NCBI GenBank assembly: GCA_017644185.1
Contig: JAEPMA010000003.1
Span: 62,001-126,000 of the forward strand
Direction of reading: 5' to 3'
Source of the DNA: Rhodospirillales bacterium
Lineage (GTDB): Bacteria; Pseudomonadota; Alphaproteobacteria; Rhodospirillales; Casp-alpha2
DNA length: 64,000 nucleotides
Below, piece by piece: positions 35,592 through 44,124 of the stretch. Each line of letters opens with the position of its first letter. Within the stretch, counting starts at the first letter, position 1. The notes under the pieces are model-generated. The model saw only the letters and a program-made list of their open reading frames with translations, did no database searches and was not told the origin of the DNA. The translations under genes were made by a program, and so were the position numbers.

Positions 35592-37416
35592 GACTGCTCT
35601 CCTTGGTTTTCAATTGCTCTGATGATTGATGGCCGAGATAGGCCCGCCACCCGCCGAACCGGGTGACGTCTTCCGCCTGTTGGACGGCATGGGCTTCGCA
35701 GAGGAACCCCTTCACTTCCGACTCGTCGTCGAGAACGAGCGTGCCGATGCCAAGCGGCCTGGGTACACCCTGGATGAATTCCCCGAATTTATTGGCCGGC
35801 AGCGCCCAGACCTCGAGGTCGATGGCGGCGCCTTCGGCGTCGAACAGCATCCCCGGCCGGACGGGCGGACCACCCGGCAAGGCGAACAACTTGTAAGAGG
35901 CGGCGGTCTTGCAGGCTTTCAGGAACCGCCCGCCCAGTCGTGTCAGTTCGTGGTTGAGCGGGAGGCCCGACATGTGCGCACCGACGACCGCGAGGGCGAT
36001 CTCCGACGTGCCAGGTTGCGGTGGGCCGGCGTCCCGTTTCGGCAGCGCCCAGCCGGTGGCGCCCAGGGTGGCGCCACTCATCTCGTGCAATTGGGCGGCA
36101 ACGGCGGCAACCTTCTCGTCCTGCCCGGCGGGCGCCAGCAGGGTCACGCTGCCGGGCCGGGCGTCGCTTCGACGTTTCGTCGGGACCGCGATCCCGCAAA
36201 GATCCATCAGGTTCACGAAGTTGGTGTAGGTGCCGAGCTTGCTGTTGGGGCCGATGGGGTCTTTTTCGAGATCGGTGACGGTGAAGAACGTCGGGATCGT
36301 CGGCACGCACAGCATGTCGACGCTGTTGATGATGGGAAGTAGCTGACGTTTGAATTCCTGGAGCTTGTAGAACGACCGAAACGTGTCCGCGGCATCGAAA
36401 CGTTTGGCGACCTCGACCACTTCGCGGGTCACCGGATGAACCGCGTCGGGATTACTGGCCAGCAAATCCTGAATGACGGTGTAGCGTTCCGCGACCCAGA
36501 CACCCCCATAAAGCATCTGCGCGGTCTCATAAAATGGCGTGAAATCGATCTCGGTGATCTCGGCGCCCAGTGATTTGAGATCTTCAAGCGCGGTATCGAA
36601 CGCGCCGGACTGGATCGCGTCACCGCAGAACTCACGCGTCTTTTGATCGGGGATACCCACCTTGAACATGGGCGATGGGCCGCCGAGCGGCGGGAACGAG
36701 AATTCGCGCGCGTAGGCGTCGTTCGGATTGAAGACGGCGGCGGCGCGGAACGCGGCGTAGGCGTCCTCGACCGTCAGCGCGAAGATGGAGAGTGTGTCTA
36801 AAGAGAGACAGGCGGGGACCACCCCCGCGTTCGACAAAGCGCCCAGCGACGGCTTCAACCCGACGATGTTATTAAGCGCCGCCGGCACCCGGCCCGACCC
36901 TGCCGTATCCGTCCCGATTGAAAAACTGACCATCCCATGCGCCACGGCCACCCCTGAACCCGACGACGAGCCCCCGGGGACGATCTCGGGATCGATCGCG
37001 TTCTTCGGAACGGGATAAGGCGTTCGAACCCCGACCAACCCCGTCGCGAATTGATCGAGGTTGGTCTTGCCGATCAATATCGCGCCCGCGTTACGCAGCG
37101 CAGCAACCGCGAAGGCGTCTTCGCCGGCGTCGTATTCATACGCCGGACAGGCCGCCGTGGTCGGTGCCCCCTTGGCGTCCACGTTATCCTTGATGGCGAA
37201 CGGCACACCCCAGAGCGGCTTATTCACCGGATCGAACGGCCCCAGGGCACGCGCGTCGGAAATGGCGGTTTCAAGCGGGATCTGATGCAGGAATATCCCC
37301 GGATCCGCGACCTCATCAATGCGCCTGTAGCAGGCTTCGATCACCTCTTCCGGTTTTGTTCCGGCGGCATAGGCTTGATGCAGCGTTCCGATGGTGAGGG
37401 GCAAATTCTGTGACAT
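35584..37416 (-). CDS. atzF: Allophanate hydrolase (AtzF/TrzF)
   Basis: Hydrolyses allophanate; downstream decay gives CO2 and ammonia. The amidase-signature domain (residues 1 to about 440) has Ser-cisSer-Lys residues K76 (AIKDN), S150 (GGSSSGSG) and S174 (GTDTAGSGR), which match K91-S165-S189 of AtzF from Pseudomonas ADP with a constant shift of 15. The C-terminal 150 residues form the family's second domain, required for the decarboxylation/deamination step. ATG at 37416 (MSQNLPLTIG) fits the family start; an in-frame ATG at 37440 would add 8 residues. No urea carboxylase gene is adjacent, which favours biuret over urea as source. Confidence 0.92.
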   Translation of the reverse strand: MSQNLPLTIGTLHQAYAAGTKPEEVIEACYRRIDEVADPGIFLHQIPLETAISDARALGPFDPVNKPLWGVPFAIKDNVDAKGAPTTAACPAYEYDAGEDAFAVAALRNAGAILIGKTNLDQFATGLVGVRTPYPVPKNAIDPEIVPGGSSSGSGVAVAHGMVSFSIGTDTAGSGRVPAALNNIVGLKPSLGALSNAGVVPACLSLDTLSIFALTVEDAYAAFRAAAVFNPNDAYAREFSFPPLGGPSPMFKVGIPDQKTREFCGDAIQSGAFDTALEDLKSLGAEITEIDFTPFYETAQMLYGGVWVAERYTVIQDLLASNPDAVHPVTREVVEVAKRFDAADTFRSFYKLQEFKRQLLPIINSVDMLCVPTIPTFFTVTDLEKDPIGPNSKLGTYTNFVNLMDLCGIAVPTKRRSDARPGSVTLLAPAGQDEKVAAVAAQLHEMSGATLGATGWALPKRDAGPPQPGTSEIALAVVGAHMSGLPLNHELTRLGGRFLKACKTAASYKLFALPGGPPVRPGMLFDAEGAAIDLEVWALPANKFGEFIQGVPRPLGIGTLVLDDESEVKGFLCEAHAVQQAEDVTRFGGWRAYLGHQSSEQLKTKESSHA

Positions 37417-37498
37417 GCGGGCGTCTTCCAAATTGTGCATGTGCTAACTAGAACAGAATTCAGTTATGCAGTATGCTGCTAAGAATTCGCATTACCGC

Positions 37499-37511
37499 TG
37501 CAAAAATTGCA
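37499..37511. promoter_or_regulatory. LysR-type operator candidate TGCAAAAATTGCA
   Basis: A 13-bp palindrome with the T-N11-A form bound by LysR-family regulators, arms TGCAA/TTGCA around AAA. It lies 19 nt upstream of the LysR gene at 37531 and 83 nt upstream of the atzF start, in the divergent promoter region. That is the normal place for the binding site of a regulator of a neighbouring operon. Confidence 0.6.
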
Positions 37512-37530
37512 TCAGTTAAAGGAGGCGCGG

Positions 37531-38439
37531 ATGCGCCATATGATGCCGCTCCGCTATATCGACGCCGTCGCCCGCGCCGGGTCGATCCGTCAGGCCGCCG
37601 AGACGTTGGCGATCACTTCGACCGCACTCAACCGGCGCATCCTGGCGATGGAACAGGAACTGGGCGTCGACATCTTCGAGCGGTTCCCGCGTGGTGTCCG
37701 GTTATCGGCAGCGGGGGAAATCCTGATCCACCACATCCGCAGTCAGATTGGCGATTTGGAGAGGGTCAAAAGCCAGATCGCGGATTTGAGCGGCGAGCGG
37801 CGCGGCCACATCGCCATCGCGTGCTCGCAGGCCCTACTCCCGTTCTTTTTGCCCGAGCAAATATCTCTCTACCGCACCGATCACCAGGCGGTGACATTCG
37901 ATGTCTTGGTCCGTGACCGGGCCGCCGCCGAGCAAGCCTTGATCGACCTCACCGCCGACCTCGCCTTGGTGTTCGAACCCGTGAGAATGTCGGAATTCCA
38001 GATCCTATTGACGATCCGCCAACCGGTGCACGTGATCCTGCATCCGGATCATCCATTGGCGGAGAACGAGACCATCCGCCTCAGAGACTGTTTGAAGTTT
38101 CCGATTGCCCTGCCGACCGCGCCATACGGTATCCGGCATTTGATGGAGTTGGCGGTCCGGCGCACGTCGCTGACCCTCGAGCCCGTGATCGAGTCAGATA
38201 GTTTTGATTTCCTGCGCCACTATGCGCGATCCGAGAACATCGTGTCGTTCCAACTGCCCATCGGCCTCCCGACCGATGACAGCGAGGAAGGGATCGTGCA
38301 TCGCCCCCTCGACGTGCGCGACGTGCCGGCGGGTTTTCTCTATTTCGGCCAGCTCAGAAACCGCACGCTGCCCGTCGCCGCGGCACGCTTCGCCCAGCAG
38401 ATGCAGGACACCTTCGTGCGTCGGTTCGATTGCGAGTGA
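37531..38439 (+). CDS. LysR-family transcriptional regulator, divergent from the biuret operon
   Basis: 302 residues. N-terminal winged helix (MRHMMPLRYIDAVARAGSIRQAAETLAITSTALNRRILAMEQELG) then a periplasmic-binding-like effector domain. ATG at 37531 follows a strong AAAGGAGG site; the in-frame codons from 37507 are discarded. Its location back to back with atzF, with a T-N11-A site between, makes it the probable activator of the biuret operon. In the effector domain nothing shows the ligand. Confidence 0.88.
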   Translation: MRHMMPLRYIDAVARAGSIRQAAETLAITSTALNRRILAMEQELGVDIFERFPRGVRLSAAGEILIHHIRSQIGDLERVKSQIADLSGERRGHIAIACSQALLPFFLPEQISLYRTDHQAVTFDVLVRDRAAAEQALIDLTADLALVFEPVRMSEFQILLTIRQPVHVILHPDHPLAENETIRLRDCLKFPIALPTAPYGIRHLMELAVRRTSLTLEPVIESDSFDFLRHYARSENIVSFQLPIGLPTDDSEEGIVHRPLDVRDVPAGFLYFGQLRNRTLPVAAARFAQQMQDTFVRRFDCE

Positions 38440-38448
38440 ATATGCGGT

Positions 38449-38979
38449 TTAAAACCCGGTCGCGATCGACTGCGATAAAGTCGTCAGCAGGTCGCGGTCT
38501 TTTTTTCTGAGGGGCGCCAGCATTTTCTCCACCGTCCGGACGTGCGATGCGAAAATACCCTCCACGAGTTCGAACCCTTCGTCCGATAAAACGATCTTGA
38601 GACCGCGCCGGTCTTCCGGGTCACGTGTGCGCCGGATCAATCCACGCTTCTCCAACCGGTCTAGGCGATTGGTCATCGCCGAGGTCGAGAGCATCATCTC
38701 TTTGGCCAGCGCCGACGGCGAAAGCGCCTGATTCCTGCCCTGACGGCGCAGCGTCATGATGACGTCGAAACCCGCCAGGTCGAGATCGTACCCCGTCAGA
38801 TTATCCAGCACACCCCGGCGCAAACGCTCCGCCGCCCGCCACACGGCCCCACAAACGGCGATGCCGGCCGGGTCGATATCCGGCCGCTCGCGCCGCCATT
38901 GCGCCAGCAGGGTCTCAAGGTCCTGACCCTCGGAGGTCGATTTGTCCTCTTCGACGGTGATGGCCTGCGCTTGACTCAT
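38449..38979 (-). CDS. MarR-family transcriptional regulator
   Basis: 176 residues from ATG at 38979 (MSQAQAITVEEDKS). Winged-helix DNA-binding core with LSPSALAKEMMLSTSAMTNRLDRLEKRGLIRRTRDPEDRRGLKIVLSDEG in the usual layout, including the DxRxxxI/V wing. It converges on the LysR gene with a 9-nt gap and is divergent from the coxGMSL operon with a large palindrome between, so it most likely represses both itself and that operon until a substrate-derived ligand binds. Confidence 0.9.
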   Translation of the reverse strand: MSQAQAITVEEDKSTSEGQDLETLLAQWRRERPDIDPAGIAVCGAVWRAAERLRRGVLDNLTGYDLDLAGFDVIMTLRRQGRNQALSPSALAKEMMLSTSAMTNRLDRLEKRGLIRRTRDPEDRRGLKIVLSDEGFELVEGIFASHVRTVEKMLAPLRKKDRDLLTTLSQSIATGF

Positions 38980-39000
38980 AACAACACCTGCAGCAAAGTG

Positions 39001-39029
39001 GTTTGATATCGAAATATTCGATATCAAAC
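39001..39029. promoter_or_regulatory. 29-bp palindromic operator in the marR-coxG intergenic region
   Basis: Arms GTTTGATATCGAA (39001-39013) and TTCGATATCAAAC (39017-39029) are perfectly inverted around ATA. It is 21 nt upstream of marR and 76 nt upstream of coxG, and TATAAA (39030-39035) follows directly and could be the -10 box of the cox operon. A MarR dimer bound here would block that promoter. Confidence 0.85.
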
Positions 39030-39105
39030 TATAAACCGGGCCAATGGCGGAAACAACCGCCAACACGGGATACTTTGGGAGGCGGGGCAAAGACCCCGAA
39101 CTTAT

Positions 39106-39660
39106 ATGAAGATCGAGAACACCCTGACTCTGTCTTTACCACCGGAAGACGCGTGGAAGCTTTTGCTCGACATTCCTTATGTCGCACCCTGTCTGCCGGG
39201 GACAGAACTCACCGAAATCATCGACGAGCGAACGTTCGAGGGAACGGTCAAGCTGAAGCTCGGCCCGGTCTCCCTCTCGTTTCAGGGCACCGCCAAGATC
39301 GAAGACGTCGACCCCGAAACCCGCACCGTCCGCGTTTCCGCCAAGGGCCGCGAAGACCGCGGCCGCGGCACCGCCAACGCGGACGTCGCGTTCACGCTTT
39401 CGCCCGACGACACCGGCACGCGCGTCGATGTCGTCACCGATTTACAACTTGCCGGCAGCATCATTCAGTACGCGCGCGGCGCCAGCGTGATCGAGCGAAC
39501 GGCACAATCCCTCGTCGATCAATTCACCACCAGACTAACCGCCAAGATCGAGAGCGGCGAAGAGCCGGATGCCGAGGCGATCAAGGTCGGTTCTTTGTTG
39601 TGGCATGGGATCAAATCCAGCATCGGGGGGAAATCGAAAGACAATGGGGAGGGTTCATGA
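39106..39660 (+). CDS. CoxG-type SRPBCC protein
   Basis: 184 residues of the CoxG/START-like fold (MKIENTLTLSLPPEDAWKLLLD, then PCLPGTELTE and GTVKLKLGP). Members associate with molybdenum hydroxylases of the CO-dehydrogenase type and are proposed to help anchor or mature them. It is the first gene of a six-gene operon. Its stop overlaps the coxM start by 4 nt. Confidence 0.88.
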   Translation: MKIENTLTLSLPPEDAWKLLLDIPYVAPCLPGTELTEIIDERTFEGTVKLKLGPVSLSFQGTAKIEDVDPETRTVRVSAKGREDRGRGTANADVAFTLSPDDTGTRVDVVTDLQLAGSIIQYARGASVIERTAQSLVDQFTTRLTAKIESGEEPDAEAIKVGSLLWHGIKSSIGGKSKDNGEGS

Positions 39661-40532
39661 AGCCCGCCCCCTTTAAATACCATCGTGCCGAGACGATAAA
39701 CGACGCCACCGGCATGTTGGCGTCATTGGACAACGCGCGCCTCCTTTCCGGCGGGCAATCGCTGATGGCGATGATGAACCTCCGTTATGTGATGGTCGAT
39801 CACCTGATCGATCTTAATCCGGTGAGTGAACTCGCCGGCATCCGGATCGACCGGGACCGAGTTGAGCTCGGGGGCATGACACGCCAGCGCACGATGCTGG
39901 AATCCGACGAGATCGCGATCCGCGCCCCCGTCATCCGCGAAGCCCTCGGCTTCGTCGGTCACGTCCAGACCCGGAACCGGGGCACCGTCGGCGGGTCGCT
40001 CGCCCACATGGACCCGGCGGCGGAACTGATGGGGATCGCCGCTCTATACGATGCCGAGATCACCCTCACCAGCACGCGCGGCGAGCGTACAGTTTCGATC
40101 GCTGACTATCCGATGGGATATATGACACCCAACATCGAACCGGATGAAATCCTGACCCGCGTCTCTTTCGATCTCTGGCCACAAGGCCACGGTTATGACT
40201 TTCGCGAGTTCGCCCAGCGTCATGGGGATTTCGCGGTGGTCGGTGTCGGCAGCCAACTCACCCTCGACGATAAAGGGGAGATCGACCGCGCCGCCGTCGT
40301 TTTGATCGGCGTCGATGACGGACCTGTACGACTGAACGATGTCGAAGAAGCACTCATCGGCGAGACACCCTCGGACGATCTGTTCCGTGCCGCCGGTTCG
40401 ATGGCGGCGAAGCAAGAGATGATGGGTGATGCCCTGATCACGGCGGATTATCGAAAGCGCGTTGCGGACGCGTTCGTGCGCCGCTCCCTCACGAATGCCG
40501 CCGCTCGGGCGAAGGAGATTTCTCATGCCTGA
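39657..40532 (+). CDS. FAD-binding subunit of a molybdenum hydroxylase (CoxM-like)
   Basis: 291 residues; medium subunit of a xanthine dehydrogenase/CO dehydrogenase-family enzyme. FAD signatures GGQSLMAMMNLR (residues about 32-43) and TVGGSLAHMDPAAE (about 110-123). ATG at 39657 overlaps coxG by 4 nt; the open frame upstream to 39003 is out of register with any gene. It transfers electrons from the Fe-S subunit to FAD. Confidence 0.92.
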   Translation: MKPAPFKYHRAETINDATGMLASLDNARLLSGGQSLMAMMNLRYVMVDHLIDLNPVSELAGIRIDRDRVELGGMTRQRTMLESDEIAIRAPVIREALGFVGHVQTRNRGTVGGSLAHMDPAAELMGIAALYDAEITLTSTRGERTVSIADYPMGYMTPNIEPDEILTRVSFDLWPQGHGYDFREFAQRHGDFAVVGVGSQLTLDDKGEIDRAAVVLIGVDDGPVRLNDVEEALIGETPSDDLFRAAGSMAAKQEMMGDALITADYRKRVADAFVRRSLTNAAARAKEISHA

Positions 40533-41022
40533 CGGAAAGCACACGCGCGAGATCAATGTCGTCGTAAATGGGGAACCCATCTCGGCGGCGGTCGAGGATC
40601 GCTACTCCCTCGCCGATTTCTTGAGGAAAGTCATCGGCCTCACGGGGACGCACCTGGGCTGTGAGCATGGCGTCTGCGGGGCCTGCACGGTTCTCGTGAA
40701 TGGAGACGCCGTGCGCGGCTGCCTGATGCTGGCCGTGCAGGCGGAGGGCTGCGAGGTCACGACGATTGAGGGGTTGGCGAATGCCGACGGCACACTCGGT
40801 AAGCTGCAACAGGCGTTCATGGATAACTACAGCCTTCAGTGCGGCTTCTGTACCCCCGGGATACTGACAACGCTGACGGCATACTTGCGCGACCATCCGG
40901 ACGCGGACGAACCTGAAATCCGTGAGGCGTTGTCGGGGAACATCTGCCGATGTACCGGCTACGACACCATCGTCAAGGCGGCCCTGAGTGTCGCGGCTGA
41001 GATGAAGGGGGCTCGGGCATGA
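40525..41022 (+). CDS. [2Fe-2S] subunit of a molybdenum hydroxylase (CoxS-like)
   Basis: 165 residues. Plant-type cluster ligands C46, C51, C54 and C66, then the second all-helical cluster C106/C109 and C141/C143 (CGFCTPG and CRCTGY). ATG at 40525 overlaps the coxM stop by 8 nt and the stop overlaps coxL by 4 nt, so subunits are made in stoichiometry. Confidence 0.93.
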   Translation: MPDGKHTREINVVVNGEPISAAVEDRYSLADFLRKVIGLTGTHLGCEHGVCGACTVLVNGDAVRGCLMLAVQAEGCEVTTIEGLANADGTLGKLQQAFMDNYSLQCGFCTPGILTTLTAYLRDHPDADEPEIREALSGNICRCTGYDTIVKAALSVAAEMKGARA

Positions 41023-43367
41023 CCGAGAAAGTGTTCGTCGGCCAAAGCGTCAAGCGGCTCGAAGACCCGAACCTTTTGACGGGCAAGGGCCAGTTCCTCG
41101 ACGATCTGAAACTGCCCGGGATGCTGGAAGCGGCCTTCGTCCGCAGCCCCTTCGCGCACGCCCGCTTCACCGATCTTGATATTGAAGACGCCAGAAAGAT
41201 GCCGGGCGTCGTCGCGGTCTATACAGCCAAAGACCTGCCCGACGTGATGCAGGGGAAGCGCATTCTCTTACAAGTGCCGAACCCGGCCATCACCAATCCA
41301 ATAACCCAGGAACCGTTGGCCAGCGAGGAAGTCTGCTTCGTCGGTGAGGCGGTCGCGGTGATCGTCGCCGAAAGCCGCCATGAGGCGGAAGACGCCGCCG
41401 AGCGCGTGATCGTCGACTGGGACCCCCTACCCGCTGCCGGACACTGCGATACCGCCCTCAAACCCGGCGCACCGGTCGCACATAGTGATATGACGGATAA
41501 TGTCGCAGCACGGTTCTCGCTCGGCTACGGGGATATCGACAAGGCGTTCAAGGAAGCGAAGCACATAATTAAAGAGCGCTACGTCCCCCACCGGGGCACC
41601 GGACACCCGATGGAGTGCCGGGGTGTCTGCGCGATCTACGACGCGGTATCGGATGCGTTCAGAATCTGGTCGTCGACGCAGACGCCCCACAACACCCAGC
41701 GTGGTGTTGTCGACATGTTCGGGATGCCGGAAGACAAGGTCCGCATTATCACCCCCGACGTCGGCGGCGGGTTCGGCCCCAAGAACCAGGTCTACCCGGA
41801 AGAGATGGTGATCCCGGCGGCGGCGCAGATGCTGGGCCGCCCCGTCCGCTGGACCGAGGACCGGCGCGAACACTTCCTGACCACGACCCAGGAACGTGAC
41901 CAGGTATGGGAGTTGAGCGCCGCCGTCGATGACGACGGATATATCCTCGGCCTCAAGGGGTCCTTGATTCACGACGCGGGCGCGTATCTCCCGTGGGGGT
42001 CGATCATGCCCTACATCTCGGCAACGACGGTGCCGGGTCCCTATAAACTGGGTTCATACAAAATCGACGTGACGGTCGCCTTCACCAACATGGTGCCCAC
42101 GACCCCTCTCCGAGGTGCCGGGCGCCCGCAGGCGGTCTTCGTGATGGAACGGATGTGCGATCTGATCGGACGTGAGCTCGCCATCGACCCGGCTGAGGTC
42201 CGCCGACGTAATTTCATCCCCGCCGACGCCATGCCTTATAAAATGGGCCTGACATATCGCGACGGCGCGCCCGTGATCTACGACACCGGCAATTATCCGG
42301 AGTCCCAGAATAAAGCGTTGGCGCGCGCCGGATACGACACCTTCCCGGAGCGCCAGGCGGCAGCATTGAAAGAAGGCCGCTATCTCGGGATCGGCATCGG
42401 GAACTACGTCGAGGGGACCGGCCTCGGCCCGTTCGAGGGCGCGACGATCCGCATCCTCACCAACGGCCGGGTCGCGGTCTATACGGGTGCGACGCCCGCC
42501 GGTCAGGCCCACAAGACGACTTTGGCGCAGATCTGCGCCGATCAGCTGGGGGTCGACATTTCCGATGTGGATGTGGTTGTCGGCGATACCGGCATGATGC
42601 CGAGAGGCGCGGGGACATACGCGAGCCGCATCACGGTCAACGCGGGTTCGTCCGTGCGCACCGCGTCGATCGAAGTACGGGGGAAATTATTGAAGATGGC
42701 CGCCGCCAAGTTCGATGTCGAAGAGGACGATCTTGAGTGCGTCGGCGGGCTCGTGCGTATCAAGGGTGAGCAGGGCGATAGTATCGGCTTTTCCGATTTA
42801 GCGAAGATGACCAGCGGGATGCCGGGCTACGTCTTACCCGAAGGGATCAAACCCGATCTCGAAGCTTCCGCCTACTTCACCCCGCCACAGGCCACCTATT
42901 CCAACGGCTCGCACGTCGCCGAGGTCGAGGTCGACCCGGAAACCGGTTTGGTCACTATATTAAATTACGTCGTGGTCCACGACTGCGGCAACGTCATCAA
43001 CCCGATGCTGGTGCACGGCCAGGTGCAGGGCGGCGTTGCGCACGGAATCGGTAACGCCATTCTTGAGAGGATGGTCTATGACGAAGACGCCAATCCGTTG
43101 ACGACGACGTTCGCCGAATATCTGATGCCGACGGCTGAAATGATCCCGGATTGCGATATCATCCACATGCATAGCCCGACTCCTCTGAACCCCTTGGGGG
43201 TGAAGGGTGCGGGCGAAGGGGGTACGATCCCGGCACCGGCGGCCATCGTCGCCGCGGTTGAGAACGCGCTCCAGCCGTTTGGTATAAGAATCAACGAATG
43301 CCCGATCCTGCCGCAACGGATCGTCGAACTGATCGATGCGGCGGGAACGGATAAAGGGGAGGAATGA
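41019..43367 (+). CDS. Molybdopterin-binding catalytic subunit, form II aldehyde/xanthine dehydrogenase family
   Basis: 782 residues. Mo-pterin regions GGGFGPKNQVYPEE and PLRGAGRPQA are present, and the catalytic Glu is E733 in GVKGAGEGGTIP. The RGAGR motif near residue 365 is that of form II enzymes; true CO dehydrogenase (form I) has AYxCSFR here, so CO is excluded as the likely substrate. The enzyme should hydroxylate a C-H of a heteroaromatic ring or an aldehyde with water. The neighbouring amide-degradation genes favour an N-heterocycle, but this is an inference. Confidence 0.9.
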   Translation: MTEKVFVGQSVKRLEDPNLLTGKGQFLDDLKLPGMLEAAFVRSPFAHARFTDLDIEDARKMPGVVAVYTAKDLPDVMQGKRILLQVPNPAITNPITQEPLASEEVCFVGEAVAVIVAESRHEAEDAAERVIVDWDPLPAAGHCDTALKPGAPVAHSDMTDNVAARFSLGYGDIDKAFKEAKHIIKERYVPHRGTGHPMECRGVCAIYDAVSDAFRIWSSTQTPHNTQRGVVDMFGMPEDKVRIITPDVGGGFGPKNQVYPEEMVIPAAAQMLGRPVRWTEDRREHFLTTTQERDQVWELSAAVDDDGYILGLKGSLIHDAGAYLPWGSIMPYISATTVPGPYKLGSYKIDVTVAFTNMVPTTPLRGAGRPQAVFVMERMCDLIGRELAIDPAEVRRRNFIPADAMPYKMGLTYRDGAPVIYDTGNYPESQNKALARAGYDTFPERQAAALKEGRYLGIGIGNYVEGTGLGPFEGATIRILTNGRVAVYTGATPAGQAHKTTLAQICADQLGVDISDVDVVVGDTGMMPRGAGTYASRITVNAGSSVRTASIEVRGKLLKMAAAKFDVEEDDLECVGGLVRIKGEQGDSIGFSDLAKMTSGMPGYVLPEGIKPDLEASAYFTPPQATYSNGSHVAEVEVDPETGLVTILNYVVVHDCGNVINPMLVHGQVQGGVAHGIGNAILERMVYDEDANPLTTTFAEYLMPTAEMIPDCDIIHMHSPTPLNPLGVKGAGEGGTIPAPAAIVAAVENALQPFGIRINECPILPQRIVELIDAAGTDKGEE

Positions 43368-44108
43368 ATGACGACAGAAAATGACCGGTTCCGGGTCGAA
43401 AAGGCGGGCGCGGTCGCGAACGTCACGCTCTGCACACCTGACGAGGGCAACACCCTAGGCCCGCCCGACATGGGTGAGTTGGGCCAGGCCATCGAGGATG
43501 CGGGGAAAGACCCGGCAATCAAGATCGTCGTCGTCAGGGGCGAGGGCGAGGACTTCTGTCTCGGCCGGCGTATCCAACCCAGCCAGAAACGCCCCGACAT
43601 CGCGCGCGACTTCAGGGAACGTGTTGCGGACGCGATCTTGGGTGTTTACGAACATCTGCGCAGGACGCCCGTTCCGGTCATGACCGTGGTGCAGGGCCGC
43701 GCCAAGGGTTTCGGCTGCGCGTTCGTGGCGCAGAGCGACATCACCATCGCCGATGAGGGGGCGCGCTTCAGCCTCCCCGAAATGGACAACAACCTTCCCC
43801 CCACCCTCGCGATTTCGGCGTGCCTCCCGAAGATGCCGGCGAAGCCGATCCTCGATCTGGTTTTAAGCCGCGAAGAGATCGACGCGAACGCGGCCTTCAC
43901 ACATGGGCTGGTGACGCGGGTTGCGAAAGCGGGCGCACTCTCAACCACCGTCAATGATTACATCGCCAAGCTCGCCGACCGGGACCGGGACGCGTTGGTC
44001 GCGATCAAGGAATACATGCAACTCGCGCCGACCATGGATCTGGCCGGACAGGCGCGTTACGGCGCCAACCTGATCGCGGTCGAAATGACCAGTCAGGGAA
44101 GCTCATAA
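43368..44108 (+). CDS. Enoyl-CoA hydratase/isomerase (crotonase) family protein
   Basis: 246 residues, with the crotonase fold core: IKIVVVRGEGEDFCLGRRI (oxyanion-hole strand) and GFGCAFVAQSDITIADEGARFSLPEM. The usual catalytic Glu pair is not clearly placed, so hydratase activity is not assured; some crotonases hydrolyse or cleave ring compounds. It starts right after the coxL stop with AGGGGAGG as ribosome site and is in the same operon. Confidence 0.82.
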   Translation: MTTENDRFRVEKAGAVANVTLCTPDEGNTLGPPDMGELGQAIEDAGKDPAIKIVVVRGEGEDFCLGRRIQPSQKRPDIARDFRERVADAILGVYEHLRRTPVPVMTVVQGRAKGFGCAFVAQSDITIADEGARFSLPEMDNNLPPTLAISACLPKMPAKPILDLVLSREEIDANAAFTHGLVTRVAKAGALSTTVNDYIAKLADRDRDALVAIKEYMQLAPTMDLAGQARYGANLIAVEMTSQGSS

Positions 44109-44124
44109 ATAAAAGGGGGACGAC

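Noticed and set aside
39003-39656. Long N-terminal extension of the FAD subunit reaching back to 39003
   Set aside because: It crosses coxG in another frame and is Arg-rich. The real start is ATG at 39657 with a 4-nt overlap.
39106-43367. Carbon monoxide dehydrogenase operon
   Set aside because: Catalytic subunit has RGAGR in place of the form I AYxCSFR loop, so CO oxidation is not supported.
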